NCBI GenBank assembly: GCA_021442155.1
Contig: CM038220.1
Location: 80,190,897 to 80,254,896, forward strand
From: Cymbidium sinense
Taxonomy: Eukaryota > Streptophyta > Magnoliopsida > Asparagales > Orchidaceae
Length of the DNA stretch: 64,000 bases
Direction of reading: 5' to 3'
Shown: one piece after another, positions 22,906-34,839 of the stretch
Layout: every line of letters starts with the position of its first letter
Numbering within the stretch: the stretch's first letter is position 1
Notes under the pieces: model-generated
The model's database searches: none
What the model was told of the DNA's origin: nothing
What the model saw: the letters and a program-made list of their open reading frames with translations, nothing else
Translations under genes and position numbers: made by a program

Positions 22906-22973
22906 CTATTTAAGTTGGATTACATCAAGGATCAGCTTTAAACTCTTATCTTTTTTCTTTAGTAATGAATGTC
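22566..22973 (+). pseudogene. LINE (non-LTR retrotransposon) RT, 5' part, split by L6
   Basis: One open frame of about 115 residues includes [20 protein letters not shown] and [34 protein letters not shown], then after a stop GLHQGSALNSYLFSLVMNV. These are RT motifs of plant LINE ORF2 (GxST, DxxKAYDxV, HQGSxLSPxLF). At 22,973 the frame is cut by LTR L6. It resumes at 34,195 after the 5-bp target duplication. The catalytic xADD segment lies just after that joint and is damaged. Confidence 0.88.
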
Positions 22974-24119
22974 TGTTGACCTCCATATATGTGCCATAAG
23001 TCAAGTCAAGCCTACAAATCGAATTCGACAGACTTCAGAAATGACAGTGCGTGAATCATGACTCAAAATACACTGGGCGTCACCGAAAATGGTCGAAATG
23101 ACCTCCGATAGATGAACAAACTTTGTCGACGTGTTCAGAACATCAAAATTGATCAGAATATAAATATTGCATAATCTTAAGAGCGACCGATAAAGCAATC
23201 GAACTATTAATGTGTCGACACGTATATCGAAGTCGGGAAGCTGCGACGATGTCCGAACGACTCCCGTTCATGAAATTAATCACGTCGTTAGCTTCGTAAC
23301 ATTGAAAACTATCAAATGAGACTATACACGCTTAACTTGGACAAGTCTGTGCAAATGTCGAATAATTAGAAGTGGCTTTGCGCAAATCCATGCTAAAATA
23401 CACAGGACGTTACCAAAATCAACTCAAATGATCTTCGATCGACGAACGGATTTCGCCATCGTGTTCAGAACATCAAAACTAGTCAGGATATAAATAATGC
23501 ACAACTTGATGATAAATCGATCGCATCGTCCAACGTCAAGCGATATCAAGGTCAAGAGCCGACGCAAACCAAAAAATCTCGTTTGCGAAATTGATTGTGC
23601 CTTAGCTTCAAAATGTTGAAATTTATCGAATAAGACTGTTCGGACTGAATTGGGACAAGGCTGCGCGAATGTCGAGCGGTCGAAAGCGGTGACATGCATT
23701 TTGAGTTGAAATTGACATAATTTGACGCTGATTTGAACCAAACGACCTCCGATTGCGAAACGGACTGCGTCGTTGTATTCGGAACATCGGAATAACCTTC
23801 AATTTATATATATATATATTGATTATCTAATCATGTCGATGTAAAATTCAATTTAAAGTTGATTAATCAATTTAAATACTTAACTCCTACTTAACTCCCA
23901 AAATTATCCTAGGTTTTCACTCAAATAATCCAATCAGCCCTAGCCCGTCGCTCAGATCCCTCTCCAAGCAAACCCGAACCGCACGAGTAGGGCTGTCAAA
24001 AAAGCTCGTTGTTCGTGAATAGCTCATGTTCGGCTCGATATTTAGCTCGTGTTCGGCTCGTTCGTTAACTAAATGAACCGAACACGAACAAATATTTCAA
24101 GCTCGATTTATATGAGCGA

Positions 24120-25380
24120 ACAACCTTTCGATTTAGCTTGAAATAAATAAATAATTTATATTAAATTTTTTTAAAATATAATTTATGTCATTAATTATTT
24201 TTAAAATTTATATTTAATTTAATAATTAAATTAGTTAATAAAATTTTAAATCAAATAAGCTAAAATATATTAATAATTATAATTGTAGGAATTTTTTAAA
24301 TTATGTTTAGCGGTTGAACAGAACAAAACTCTGTAGCCTGTTACCCTGTAGCTGTAGGAGTAGCGGAGCCATACAATTTAATCCCAGCCATATGAATTTA
24401 TGTTAACGGCTGGGATTTAAAATAATCGAATGATATATGAATAATATCTCTCGACTCGTTCCGCATTTTGACCGCAACCCTAACAGCTCTCGCCTCTCGA
24501 CTCTCTGTCTCGACTCTCTACCTCTCGACTTTCTGCCCTAATCCTGTAAGTCCCTCGACTCCCTCTCTCGTCTATGTTTTGGCCGCCGAATTTCTACTCT
24601 TCCTAGCAAGAGTCTGTGAGTTGTGAGTCTTGCGAGTTGCAATAGTAATATCTGTAAGCAATAGCCGAATCTCTGGATGCGATCTCTGGTTTTCTAGGGT
24701 TTAGTACCAGCCATTATTTTCTTATTTTTATCAAGCTTCTACTTGGGACTCGGTTGACTTTGCATGTCTGCTGTCATTATTTTCTTCTTTTATCAAGCTT
24801 CTACTTCGGTTTCATGTTAAAAGGAGAAATGCTCTTAAGCTTTTACAATTTGTGACTCTGATTTTTCATATGTAGACTTGAGTCACTTGATATCAGTGCT
24901 ATATGTTGTTGTCTCTGGACCTCTGGTATTGAAATGCTTGAAGTGCTTATTCGGTTATGCCATGTAGGATATTCTACATCTTATGCAGCTATGCTTATTG
25001 TGGATGATTCGGTTATTCCTTGTAGGTTATTGAAATAACCTATCAAACATTTAGTAGCACTATCCTTTTCTTCATCCTTGTATCCATTTACTCACCAAGA
25101 GGACCACTCTCACACAAATAAATCCTTCCCCTTATAGTGAGTGTGAATAGAGCTATGCTATATTTCAACTAAAATATGAAAATAAAAAAAATAAATATAT
25201 AAGAAATATATTTTTCATCATGTGAGATGAAAAATAGATAGGTCATCATCAAATTGAGTCAATAATTGATTATATGGGTATAGTTTCTTAATTACTTAAT
25301 TTAAAATATTTTCTATATGTTGAGTTAAATATATCTGTCATGGACTATGCTGCTCATATACCTATTTTTCTATCTTAATT

Positions 25381-25385
<5 letters not shown>
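24120..25385. other. Left arm of the outer hAT; no intact gene
   Basis: AT-rich subterminal DNA is followed by a stretch rich in CTCTCGACT repeats (24,450-24,560) ending in CCTGTAAGTCCC. That could be a transposase leader and intron donor. No transposase N-terminus or BED domain was recognised. Confidence 0.4.

Positions 25386-25463
<78 letters not shown>
25386..25463. repeat. (TA)n microsatellite, target of the inner hAT
   Basis: About 39 TA units directly before the inner hAT's left end. A short (TA)n remnant, TATATATATA, follows its right end at 29,850-29,859. The element therefore sits inside a TA tract. Confidence 0.9.
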
Positions 25464-25467
<4 letters not shown>

Positions 25468-27296
25468 GGCGAACTTCTGATTATGGGGGTACGTGCCCCA
25501 GCCCACACATGATGCGAAAACCTATTTCCAAACCCTCGCAGGTCGCAGCCGCTGCGTCACGCATTTTTCCTCCCTCCGTCGGCCATTCGTTCTCTGTTTT
25601 TTCTTCTTCTGCTTCTCTGAATCCCCCCCCTTTTTTTTTCTATTCTGCTTCTCTGAATCCCGTGAGGCCGTGACTCCGTGAGGCCATGATTTTGAAGGGT
25701 TTGAAGGTCAAGATTGCTACCATTGCCGGTCTTTGTGTCTCCTTCTAGAATTTGAATTTGTCATCGAGCTAAGCGGTGAAAGTTTCACTATCTAAGGGTT
25801 ACATTGAGTTATAACGGTTTCTTGTGCTCCTCTTTTTCTTTTTTTTTCTTCTGTTTTCATTTCAAATTTTGATATATATAGTTTTCATTTTCTTCCTCCC
25901 CACGATTTTAGGTAAACTGCTTTTGAAGATCCTATTTTGATTATTTCACGATTAATTTTAATACTCCTCTCTTTCCGTTTTCACGATATTATTAGTATAG
26001 TTGTCGCTACGTTCTCTTTTCTTTCTATTTTTTGGGGTCTCTTGGTAGGATGGGAAGAGGAAACATTTGCTTTGTAGGCGCTATTTTAAAACCTAAGGCT
26101 ATCTAAATGAGTATGTTATTAAAAATGTGATCGGAAGAATGAGAAAAATAAATTTCAAAAGTAACACTAAGAAAGAGCAACGATAGAGTTTACCTGATAT
26201 GATGTGATATGTACTTATGTTTAGATGATATATAGATAAATGTCCACTAATTTATAGGCAAAATTAGAGTAGAATTTTGTTATGATTCATTCATTTGATT
26301 ATTACCTTTGATCCATCTATGGTTGTTGCTAATCATCCAACATAGAAATCATTTTATATGACATCAACATAGATAAAAACTACATTTTTTATCATTTCAA
26401 TCACTTCAATCTACCTCTACAATTTGTTGAATGAAGGAGAAGAGTGAGTGATTTACTTCAACACTATACATTCATCTTTTGTATAGTTCTTAAGAGGTGT
26501 TGGGCGACAAATTTGTATATGTTAGGTGGTGTCATGTAGTAACAAATTTGTTAATGTTTATGAGAAAGATATTAAATCAATTAATATAATAAATGTTGGT
26601 GAGAATTGTATCCATATGTCAATCATCTTCAATTTGAAGCATACATTTTGATGCGCTAACTTCAAAGAGTCATCTCTATACAAGTACCATTGCAACATTT
26701 TTTGTGCTTAATCTTTCTTGCATATGAGAAATATTGCTTTTAGGATTGAGAGTTTGAGTTGATTTGTTCACTCGATTTGTGTGTTAATATTTAGTTTATC
26801 AAAGAATTGCATATGAAAAATTAAAGTTAAATTTCTATGTAGATGAATCAACTTAAGTTTTATTTTGTGTTATGTTTATGAAAATATTAACTATCATTCA
26901 TTGTTTCTTTTCAACTTACGCAAGTGTATAATGGTGGATTTTTAATTGGATAATTGTTGTTTTTAAAAGGCGATTAAAATGTATGCAATTAGTTCATGGG
27001 TACTAATAGTTAAGCACTCAAAACCCTATTACATCATTTTGTATTACCACATCCCCTTACTTGTGTGGCAAAGTGATTAGAGACTCTGAGATCGAACTGA
27101 TATTTTTTTTTGGAAAGTTGAGTCTTAAGGACAAATTACACACAAACCTTGCATGGGTACTAATATTTATTTTTTTGTATATTTAATCATTACTTATATG
27201 CTTTATGTTTTATGAAGAAGAATAGAACATTCAGGAATATTTCTTTGTGGAACGCCTTCACAATTAATTAAGGTATGTGAATATTTTTTATTTAAT

Positions 27297-27469
27297 AAAG
27301 GCCGAAAGTGTGCCTTTTTTTGAAAATTTATTGATTTATTATTTCTTAATAAAGGCCGACGGTGTGTCTTTATTAAAAAATACTATTGATTTATTTTTTA
27401 GGTACAGGCCGACTGTGTGCCTTTATTTTGAGAAATTATTTTTTTAGAAAAGGCCGAAAGTGTGCCTTT
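27297..27469 (+). repeat. Four tandem AAAGGC...GCCTTT hairpins upstream of the transposase
   Basis: Near-identical 21-base units lie at 27,297-27,317, 27,351-27,371, 27,404-27,424 and 27,449-27,469. Each has AAAGGC (or ACAGGC) pairing with GCCTTT (or GTCTTT) around a CGAnnGTGT loop. They are separated by T/A-rich spacers, with a period of 45-54 bp. Confidence 0.85.
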
Positions 27470-27566
27470 ATTTTGTTTTTTGAAATATGTTCAAAAGCAT
27501 GTCTTCTCATTTTTTATGCAAATTAATCTTTAAGACTTTACATCGATTTTAATCTTTTAATTCGAT

Positions 27567-29728
27567 ATGGATATATTTAAAAGAAAGATTGAACAAGATG
27601 AGTCAGTATTCATATCTTATTATTGGTGAAAGTAGTAATACAAAATCTAAACAAGTGCAATAATTCAAGATATTAGAAGATCCTGGATTAAGAAAAAAAT
27701 TTGAGTATCATCCCAATGACGATAGAGTTAGAAGAGCATATCTTCAAAAGGGCCATGTCAACCTCGGATCATGAATTCCTCAAACACAAATCGGAAATAA
27801 ATTGGTTTAATCCAAAATGGTTTGATGAATATAAAGGTTGGTTAGAGTACGTTGCAAAAGATGATATTATTTATTTTATTATCTTTATATATAGTATGAA
27901 CAAACAAGATATAGTTGATAGTTTTAGAAGTGAAGATTTAATGAATCGTGATCAACACATTGCATTTTCTTATGAAAGACATTGATCAAAATCGAAGGGA
28001 TTACGTAACACGATTATGTGCCACAATTGATTGTGTATGCTTTTAAGCCAAGGATTAGCTTTGGTCATGATGAATCGAGGATTCTAAAATCGAAATTTCT
28101 TGAACTGACTTTTGGTGAGCATAATGAAAGTATTAATAAGGTTGTCCTTGAAAATGCTCCAAGAAATAATAAGTTAACTGCTCCTGAAATTTAGAAGGAT
28201 ATTACACATGCAGCTGCTATTGAGACTTCAAATACTATTATCAATGATTTGGGTAATGAGTTATTTATAGTTCTTAGATGAATCTCTGATGTATCAATGA
28301 AAGAACAAATGGCTTGCGATGCTATGTTGATAAGAGAGGTTGCATTTGAAGCTTTCGGTATTATATACATGTCGTGAAACAACTTCTCCAACACTTAAAT
28401 ATGCTATTGAGGCACTTTTCTCAAAGCATGGATTGAGTATATCGCTCACGAATAAGGTTATGATGGGGCTAGCAACATGTGGTGATGGATTAAAAGCTTT
28501 AATCTTGAAAGAAAATAATTCACTTATTACATTCATTATTTTGCTCATCAATTACAAAGACTAATGTATTAAGAATCATATTCGACTATATTTTTTAATA
28601 ATGTATCTAATTTGATAAATATTGTTGGAAGTTCTTGCAAAAGAAGAGAAGTTTTATTTGAAAGATAATTAAACAAAGTTGTTGAGCAAATAAGGAGTGG
28701 AGAACTACAAGATGGCAGAGGTTTAAATCGAGAAATAACTCTTCAACGAGCTGGAGATACGCATTGGGGATCACATTATGCTGCATTGATAAATATACTT
28801 ATTTTATTTGGATCTATTATAGATGTTCTTGATGTAATTATAGAAGATGGTTTAAACAGTGAACAAAGAGGTGAAGCAAATGCTCTGCTTGATTCAATTC
28901 AATGTTTTGAGTTTATTTTCAATCTGCACTTGATGAAATCCATATTAGGAATCACAAATGAGTTATCTCAAGTTTTACAAAAAAAAGATCAAGATATTAT
29001 AAATGCCATGACTTTGGTTAATGTGTCAAAACAAAGACTACAAAATATGAGGGATGATGGTTGGAACATTTTATTTGAAGAAGTTCATGCATTTTGTGAG
29101 AAAAATGATATACTTGTGCCAAATATGAGTGATGATTATTAGGAAGATCAATAAGATATGCTCAAGGAATCACAAATTTACACTATTATCAAGTTGAGTT
29201 ATTTTATTCTGTTATTGATATGCAACTTGTGAGCAACATTTGATGAGCCAATATTGAATTACTTTTATATGTGACATGCTTGAATCCATGTGATTCTTTC
29301 TCGACTTTTGATAAAAAAAATTGATATGTTTAGCAAAGTTTTATCCCACGACTTCTCGCTTTGATATTATTTTTTAGATAGTCAACTTGAGAATTATATT
29401 TGACATGAAATCCAATGATTCATTTTGAAGTTGAAGGAATTGGAGAACTTGCACAAAAGTTAGTAGAGACAAAGAAAATGATATTTATCCTCTTGTATAT
29501 TTACTAATAAAGCTTTGATATTGCCAATCGCTACAACAATGTTGAAAGAGCATTTTCAGAAATGAAGATCAGAAAAATCGCTATGCAATAGAATGGGAGA
29601 TTCTTGGATGAATGATTGTCTTATTACATATATTGAAAAGATGTATTTAAGAGTGTTGATAAGGAATTGATTGTAACTCTTTCAAAATATGAAGACTTGA
29701 GGAGAAGTTATAAATGGTATGTAATGTA
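27567..29728 (+). pseudogene. hAT transposase (TTF-type/DUF4371 with hAT dimerisation domain), degenerate
   Basis: In order across frames are MDIFKRKIEQDESVF at the start; DPGLRKKFEYHPND, RRAYLQKG and FNPKWFDEYKGWLEY (TTF-type zinc-finger region near 27,690-27,850); then ALFSKHGLSISL at about 28,410-28,450. A long open frame at 28,786-29,142 includes IDVLDVIIEDGLNSEQRGEA and LMKSILGITNELSQVLQKKD. The C-terminal dimerisation part (VERAFSEMKIRK, then MGDSWMNDCL across a shift) lies at 29,540-29,690. This is the zf-MYM1-like plant hAT family. At least five frameshifts or stops interrupt it, so it is not functional. Confidence 0.85.
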
Positions 29729-29850
29729 AAAAAATTTATGTTATTGCAAGGTTTGATTTCTTTATTTTGTTATATGAGATGCTTTGATTTTTAATTTTAT
29801 ATAAAAGTAAATTATTCATTATTTTATTGAAATTTCTTGATCCGCCCCTA

Positions 29851-30483
29851 TATATATATTTGTAGGGGGTCACTTCTTCTGGGTATCTGAACAAGGAGCT
29901 ATGATGGAAAGACTAAAGAGCGAGCTAAAAGTAAAGGAGGAGATGGTGGAAACACTTAGAGCAAAGGTTACGGCCAAATGACTCAGATGTAGGCATTTTC
30001 CAACTCCATAATTATTGAAATAGGTTATTAAATAGACACTTAATAAGCTAACTAAATGATCCAATAGTCTATTAGAACATAATGTCTTTGTGTATAAAAA
30101 ATAAATGAGAATTATTGTAATATGTTCAACTTATTTATTTTTGTTATATAGGCACAATATCCTTCCAAAGTTTTTTATTGGATGTGGACATGTACATAAC
30201 ATCGTGATATTAGTTCAATTAAAAATTAATTTTTATCATCGCTTCCTCCAAGGAATGCGCATAACACTGGTTAAAAATAACCACCAACAATATTATGTAG
30301 ATACATACAAATCAAGAATAATAATAATATAACGTCAAATAAAATCCAAGGTGTATAGGAACATAAATAGTGGCAAGAAAGTAGCATATGGACTGATGCA
30401 TACATATATATGAGAGAAGAATATCAATAAAAAATAAAGGAGTGTTATGTGATAATCAAATAATTAGCACTAAACAATAATTA

Positions 30484-30554
<71 letters not shown>

Positions 30555-30684
30555 AATAACTTTCTTTATGAGTTCTGCTTACCACAACTTTGTGATGGAT
30601 GTAATAATCAAGAAAATCAGATAAGAGAATGAAATAAGATTATTATCACAAACAAAACATGTGAAGTTTTTATTTTTGAGCAAT
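29851..30684. other. Outer hAT interior: short coiled-coil-like remnant and (TA)n
   Basis: At about 29,901-29,980 the plus strand reads MMERLKSELKVKEEMVETLR and then AKVTAK before a stop, a heptad-like helix that may be a transposase relic. The rest is AT-rich. A (TA)n tract lies at 30,487-30,551. Confidence 0.4.
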
Positions 30685-30908
30685 AATGATTCTTTTGATG
30701 TTCTTGAGTGGTGGAAGATGAATACTCTCAAGTATCCTATTTTGTCTAAGATGGCTAGGATGTTTTAATAATTCTCATCACCAAGCATCCAATCAGTGAT
30801 TTAGTCGATGGTAGAGTTGATGATTATAGGAGCTTTTATCACCAAAAAATAAATGCACTTATGTACAACTAGTTGGATTAGAGGCACTCAACCCAACATT
30901 AAAGATCA
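30685..30908 (+). pseudogene. hAT transposase C-terminus (RICESLEEPER/DAYSLEEPER-like dimerisation domain)
   Basis: The frame reads DSFDVLEWWKMNTLKYPILS, then KMARMF. After stops, shifted frames give SSPSIQS, VVDDYRSSF-like residues around 30,810 and RGTQPNIKDH at about 30,880-30,908. The FDVLxWWKxNxxKYPxLSxxAR motif is diagnostic of the hAT dimerisation domain. Only this end of the outer element's transposase was recognised. It has several stops. Confidence 0.8.
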
Positions 30909-33660
30909 TTTGGTACTTTTCCAACTAAATTTAGTCTATTTAATAAATTTGATAAACTTCATTCTATAATGTCATTATCTACTTTTATTTCAAAGAAGAG
31001 TTAATGGAGGAGGAGAACCTTTATATTAAACTACCGAAAATATTTAGCTTTGGAGAAGGATACCACATACCAAGCTTTATTGCAATAATTTTACATCAAT
31101 GTTTCTTTATTAAGGTTTCAATTTTCAATTTTCAATATTTTCAATTTCTATGGGTCATTTACTTGTTGACTAAAATATTTTTATAAAATGATAAAAGTTG
31201 TTAATTTCTATAATGCAATCAGAAATAATCAACATTTAAAAACCCTTATATTTTTATAAGTTAAATTTTTTTGATGATTTTATGGATTCCATTTATTTTA
31301 TTAGATACATTTTTTTTTTTTGTTCTTTTTTTGCAATGGACAATGGATTGGTGAACATTTTTTTCCTTGTTCATGAAATTTAATATGCAACTAAAAAATT
31401 GATTTTTATTCAATAGCTTTTTTAGAAGTAATTACGAACTCGTAAATTATGCAAGAGAATTTTCCTTAATTGTATCGTTATTTTGAGTTAAAATGTTACA
31501 TAGGAGGTTGTGCTAACACAAAGATAATGGAGTTTTCGTAAAGCAAGAGAAACTTTTACGCAATAGTTTGAATTTATACTATAATATTTAGATTTTGTTG
31601 CCGATTTTGTTGTCAAATTGTCTTGCTTATGGCTTGTCCTGCTTATCTGCTTATGGCATTGATTTTGATGGGGTTTAAATCTTGCAGTATGGTTGGATTC
31701 AACTTTTTAGCCATATTTAAATTATGTTCTACACTTAAATTTGAGTTTTGTTTCAAACATGAATTGAAGTTTATGAAGTTGATATAATAATGGGAATTGA
31801 AGTATAGCAAGCTATGAGTTTTGTTTTATCATCTGAACCTTCTTATTCTTGTTCCTTTTACATGTTATTCTCTTTTGGAACTACCTACTATTTTCTGTTT
31901 TGGCTAGAGGAATTAGGTAAAATCTAAATATTACCTAATAATTAGATATTGATTGATTTTTCTGATTGTATGTATTTACCATTTCTAGCTTTAATGCAAG
32001 GGTTTGATGGGAGAACCAAGAGCACTTGTTAAAAGGAATGAACTTAAACCTGTCTTCCATTGTTGAATTTTCGGATAACTGAAACATAATCCGCATTAAA
32101 TCAGATGAGTTGGTTTGGTTCTTGTTTCTTTGGTTGGTTTGGTTTTTGTTGTTTTGATTCTTTGTTTGTTTGGTTTTGGTTTGGTTCTTTATTTGCATGA
32201 TTCCGGTTTTGATCGGTTTGGTTCTTTATTTCTTTTTGGTTTGGTTGTTGGCCGGTTTTGATCGGTTTGTTCTTTATTTCTTTTTGTGTTTGCTCGGTTT
32301 GTTCTTTGTGCATTACACACTTGGTTTTGTTCTTTGCATCCTTATTGGGCTATGATAAGATCTTTTGATGCTACACTTGATCAATTTGGAACATATGCTA
32401 CACTATTAATGTGTAAGATCACTTGTGATATTACACATTAATGGGCTATGATGAAAAACTAAATAGATGTATGAGATGCAACTTAGCTTGATATTTGGCT
32501 GTATGTATTTTCCAAATATTTAATTTAATTTTTTGTGATTACATTTTGTCAATTTTCTAAATGTTTATCATTTATTCAATGATATTTAGCTTAATAGTTT
32601 GGATTCTTTGGAACAGATGCTACACTTTTTTTTTGTGATTTCATTGTCATTTTTTTGTGATTTCATTTTATCAATTTGGAACAAATGCTACACTGATTTT
32701 CATTTTTTTACAGATCCTAGTCTTATTAATATTAATCTTTCATTTTATCATTTTTTTGAATGTCTAATATTCATACAACCATCTTTGTCAATGATTAGAT
32801 TATTTATTTTAGTTTTAAGCACTCATAATATTTATTTTATAATTTTTGCTAGTTTACATGAAGTGATTACGCTTTGAAGATTCAAGATTGGATTTTGAGG
32901 ATATGAAAGCTCAAGACTATAAATTTTAAAAAGCAAGCAATTGATTTGAGAAATTGATATTTGGAAATTGTATGATTATTTATTTTAGTTTCGAGCCCAC
33001 TCATAATATTTATTTATTTTATAATTTTTTTCTTTTTGCATGAAGTTACGCTTTAAGATTCAAGATTGGTTGACTTTGAGGATATGAAAGCTTAAAGACT
33101 ATAAAGCTTGAACATTAAAGCTCAAGCAATTGATTTGATTAGAAATTGATATTTGGAAATTATAATTTTATTATTTTCTTAGCTTTTATTTTTTTGAAAT
33201 TGTAAGTTGTATATGATCATGTAAAATTTTAGGTTGAATTTATTTTGTCAGAATCAGAATTTATAAATTCTATAAATTGTGAATTTGTAAATTTGTATAT
33301 GCATATATGATCTTGTAAATTTGTTAGCTTATCAATTAGTATTTGAAGTTGTGTTCAATTTTGTGTAAAAAAATTAATTTTTGAATCTCTCATTGAAAAT
33401 CATTTAATTTAATAAAATAAATTTTGATTGTATATAATTTTGATTTTTGAATCTTTGAATGAATCTCTAATTTTAATTTTTTTGTCTAACAAAGTTTTTT
33501 TTAAGTGCAAAAATAATAATTTTGATTGTATATAATTATTTTGTATAATTATATATTTTTTAGTTTTAATTCTTGTCAATATTATTTCAGTTTTTCATTG
33601 TCTAAGATTTTAATAATTATTTTTAAATTAAAAATAAAATAAATAAAAATTATTAAAATA
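30909..33660. other. Right arm of the outer hAT; low-complexity and duplicated DNA, no gene
   Basis: AT-rich. A G/T-rich block at 32,105-32,335 repeats TTTGGTT, and its CCGGTTTTGATCGGTTTG stretch occurs twice. A tandem duplication of roughly 185 bp spans about 32,806-33,175 (ACTCATAATATTTATT... and GATTCAAGATTGG...). Open frames such as 32,599-32,877 and 32,101-32,313 fall in these repeats and lack known domains. Confidence 0.5.
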
Positions 33661-34194
33661 TAAAATCGAGCCAATTTCAGAACACGAAAAAATGAACACG
33701 AATATTTTTTTTTCGAAGCTCTGCTTAACATCTTATAAGTAGCTTAAGTCTCTCAGATAAACACCACCCCAAGTCTACAAAGATTTCTTGGATAATGTAA
33801 CTCATGTGTTGTTGATAAGAATCCTTCTGGAGAATCTCTCGATTAAGTAGACAAGGGACCACAACGGGATGACTAACCATGAGATCTAGATGCACGCCAT
33901 CATTCCCCTAACCATCCGTTTTTTTAAATGATGAATTTCATAATCTAAATTTTAAACTTCGGATTTACTATACGCCACGCATTTAACAACCTAACCATAT
34001 TTTAATAAAGTTCTTAATTATTGAGAGGGTAATAACTATGTGTTTTGCTATAGAAATCAGAACTAGATCTAAAGTCCTCGCCAAAATGAGGATGAAATCT
34101 CGAGGTCTTATCTACTAATTATTCGACTTTTAAAATTACAACACTTTAAATCACTCTCTTCAATTCAATATTATCAGGTTAATTTGAGCCCACA

Positions 34195-34614
34195 ATGCCC
34201 TAGGCATTTATAGATGATGTACCTTGGTGTATGCTTTCATGACATTCTTCTTGTTGTTAAGACTAAAGAGGAGTCCAAGAGAAACTTGAATTATGGAGGT
34301 CAACTTTAGAGAAAGGTCTTTGTTTAAGTATATCTAAATAATATATATAAGTGTAATTTTAGTTGTAGAAGTTCTTAGTGTGACATTGGGTGAACAAGTC
34401 ATTAAAAGAGTGAGTGATTGATATCTAGGCTCTATTGTTCAAATTGAATGAAATTAATATAATAAGTTAAAAGTTTTCAGTGATTGAACTTAAGAAAATT
34501 TTATAAGATGATTGCATGATTTTATGTAATAAAGAGAAAAGAGATGAGGATGCTCAGGTGGATGAGTGGCTTTACTCTTAGAGATAAAATGCAAAATGAG
34601 GATTTGGCTCCATT
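34195..34614 (+). pseudogene. LINE RT/ORF2, 3' part after L6
   Basis: After the L6 target duplicate the plus strand encodes, across shifts, DDVPWCML, then EKLELWRSTLEKG, CNFS, a VIDI*ALLF-like YLGS region and EMRMLRWMSGFTLRDKMQNE at 34,540-34,606. This is the C-terminal signature of plant LINE RT ORFs (W.MLFADD, LELWRxTLExKGF, EMRMLRWMxGxTxxDxIRNE). The YADD-like catalytic core is degraded. It joins logically to the fragment ending at 22,973. Confidence 0.82.
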
Positions 34615-34839
34615 GTGTGCATTCAAGTTTGAGACAAGCATGCATTGTGTTTTGTGTATTTTATTTTGACATTCATCGTTCCAATTTCCTAAGAAAATTT
34701 TTATTTCAAACGTGGACTTAAATTTGTTAGTAATTTGTTAGTAATTTGTTAACAGTTTATTAGTACTTCTTCTATGTATGAAGCTGGAATTTTGAATAAT
34801 GTAAGAGAATTTATCACATAAATAAAGTTCTTGTGCATG

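Larger units (their letters stand above)
25464..29850 (+). mobile_element. Inner hAT element (TTF/zf-MYM type), about 4.4 kb
   Basis: Left end reads TCTGGCGAACTTCTGATTATGGGGG followed by GTGCCCCAGCCC in the next bases; the right end on the minus strand reads TAGGGGCGGATCAAG. These are imperfect versions of the CAGnGGCGGAnC terminal repeats of this hAT group. Both ends abut TA repeats, so an 8-bp TATATATA duplication fits but cannot be proved. Inside are an Arg/Pro-rich leader region, a hairpin repeat array at 27,297-27,469 and the transposase pseudogene. Confidence 0.7.
23988..33722 (+). mobile_element. RICESLEEPER-type hAT transposon, decayed, inside L6
   Basis: The left end starts TAGGGCTGTCAAAAAAGCTC, a hAT-type terminal repeat. 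Subterminal repeats follow (GCTCGTGTTCGGCTCG, GAACACGAAC). Matching subterminal sequence in reverse lies at 33,666-33,720 (CGAGCC...AACACGAA...GAACACGAATA...CGAAGCTC). The right terminal repeat itself and the second 8-bp duplicate of CGCACGAG are not found, so the right end is deleted against L6. A CT-rich leader-like stretch is at 24,480-24,560 and the transposase C-terminal remnant at 30,685-30,908. A second hAT sits inside. Confidence 0.75.
22974..34194 (+). mobile_element. Solo LTR L6 inserted in the LINE; itself split by hAT elements
   Basis: It begins TGTTGACCTCC at 22,974 and ends GAGCCCACA at 34,194. It is flanked by ATGTC (22,969-22,973) and ATGCC (34,195-34,199), a target duplication with one mismatch, and the LINE frame continues on both sides. 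LTR sequence is present at 22,974-23,987 (half-units, TATA-like run at about 23,805, start of the leader) and about 33,740-34,194 (right end). The middle of the LTR is missing, replaced by the hAT insertion and probably by a deletion at its right edge. Confidence 0.85.
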
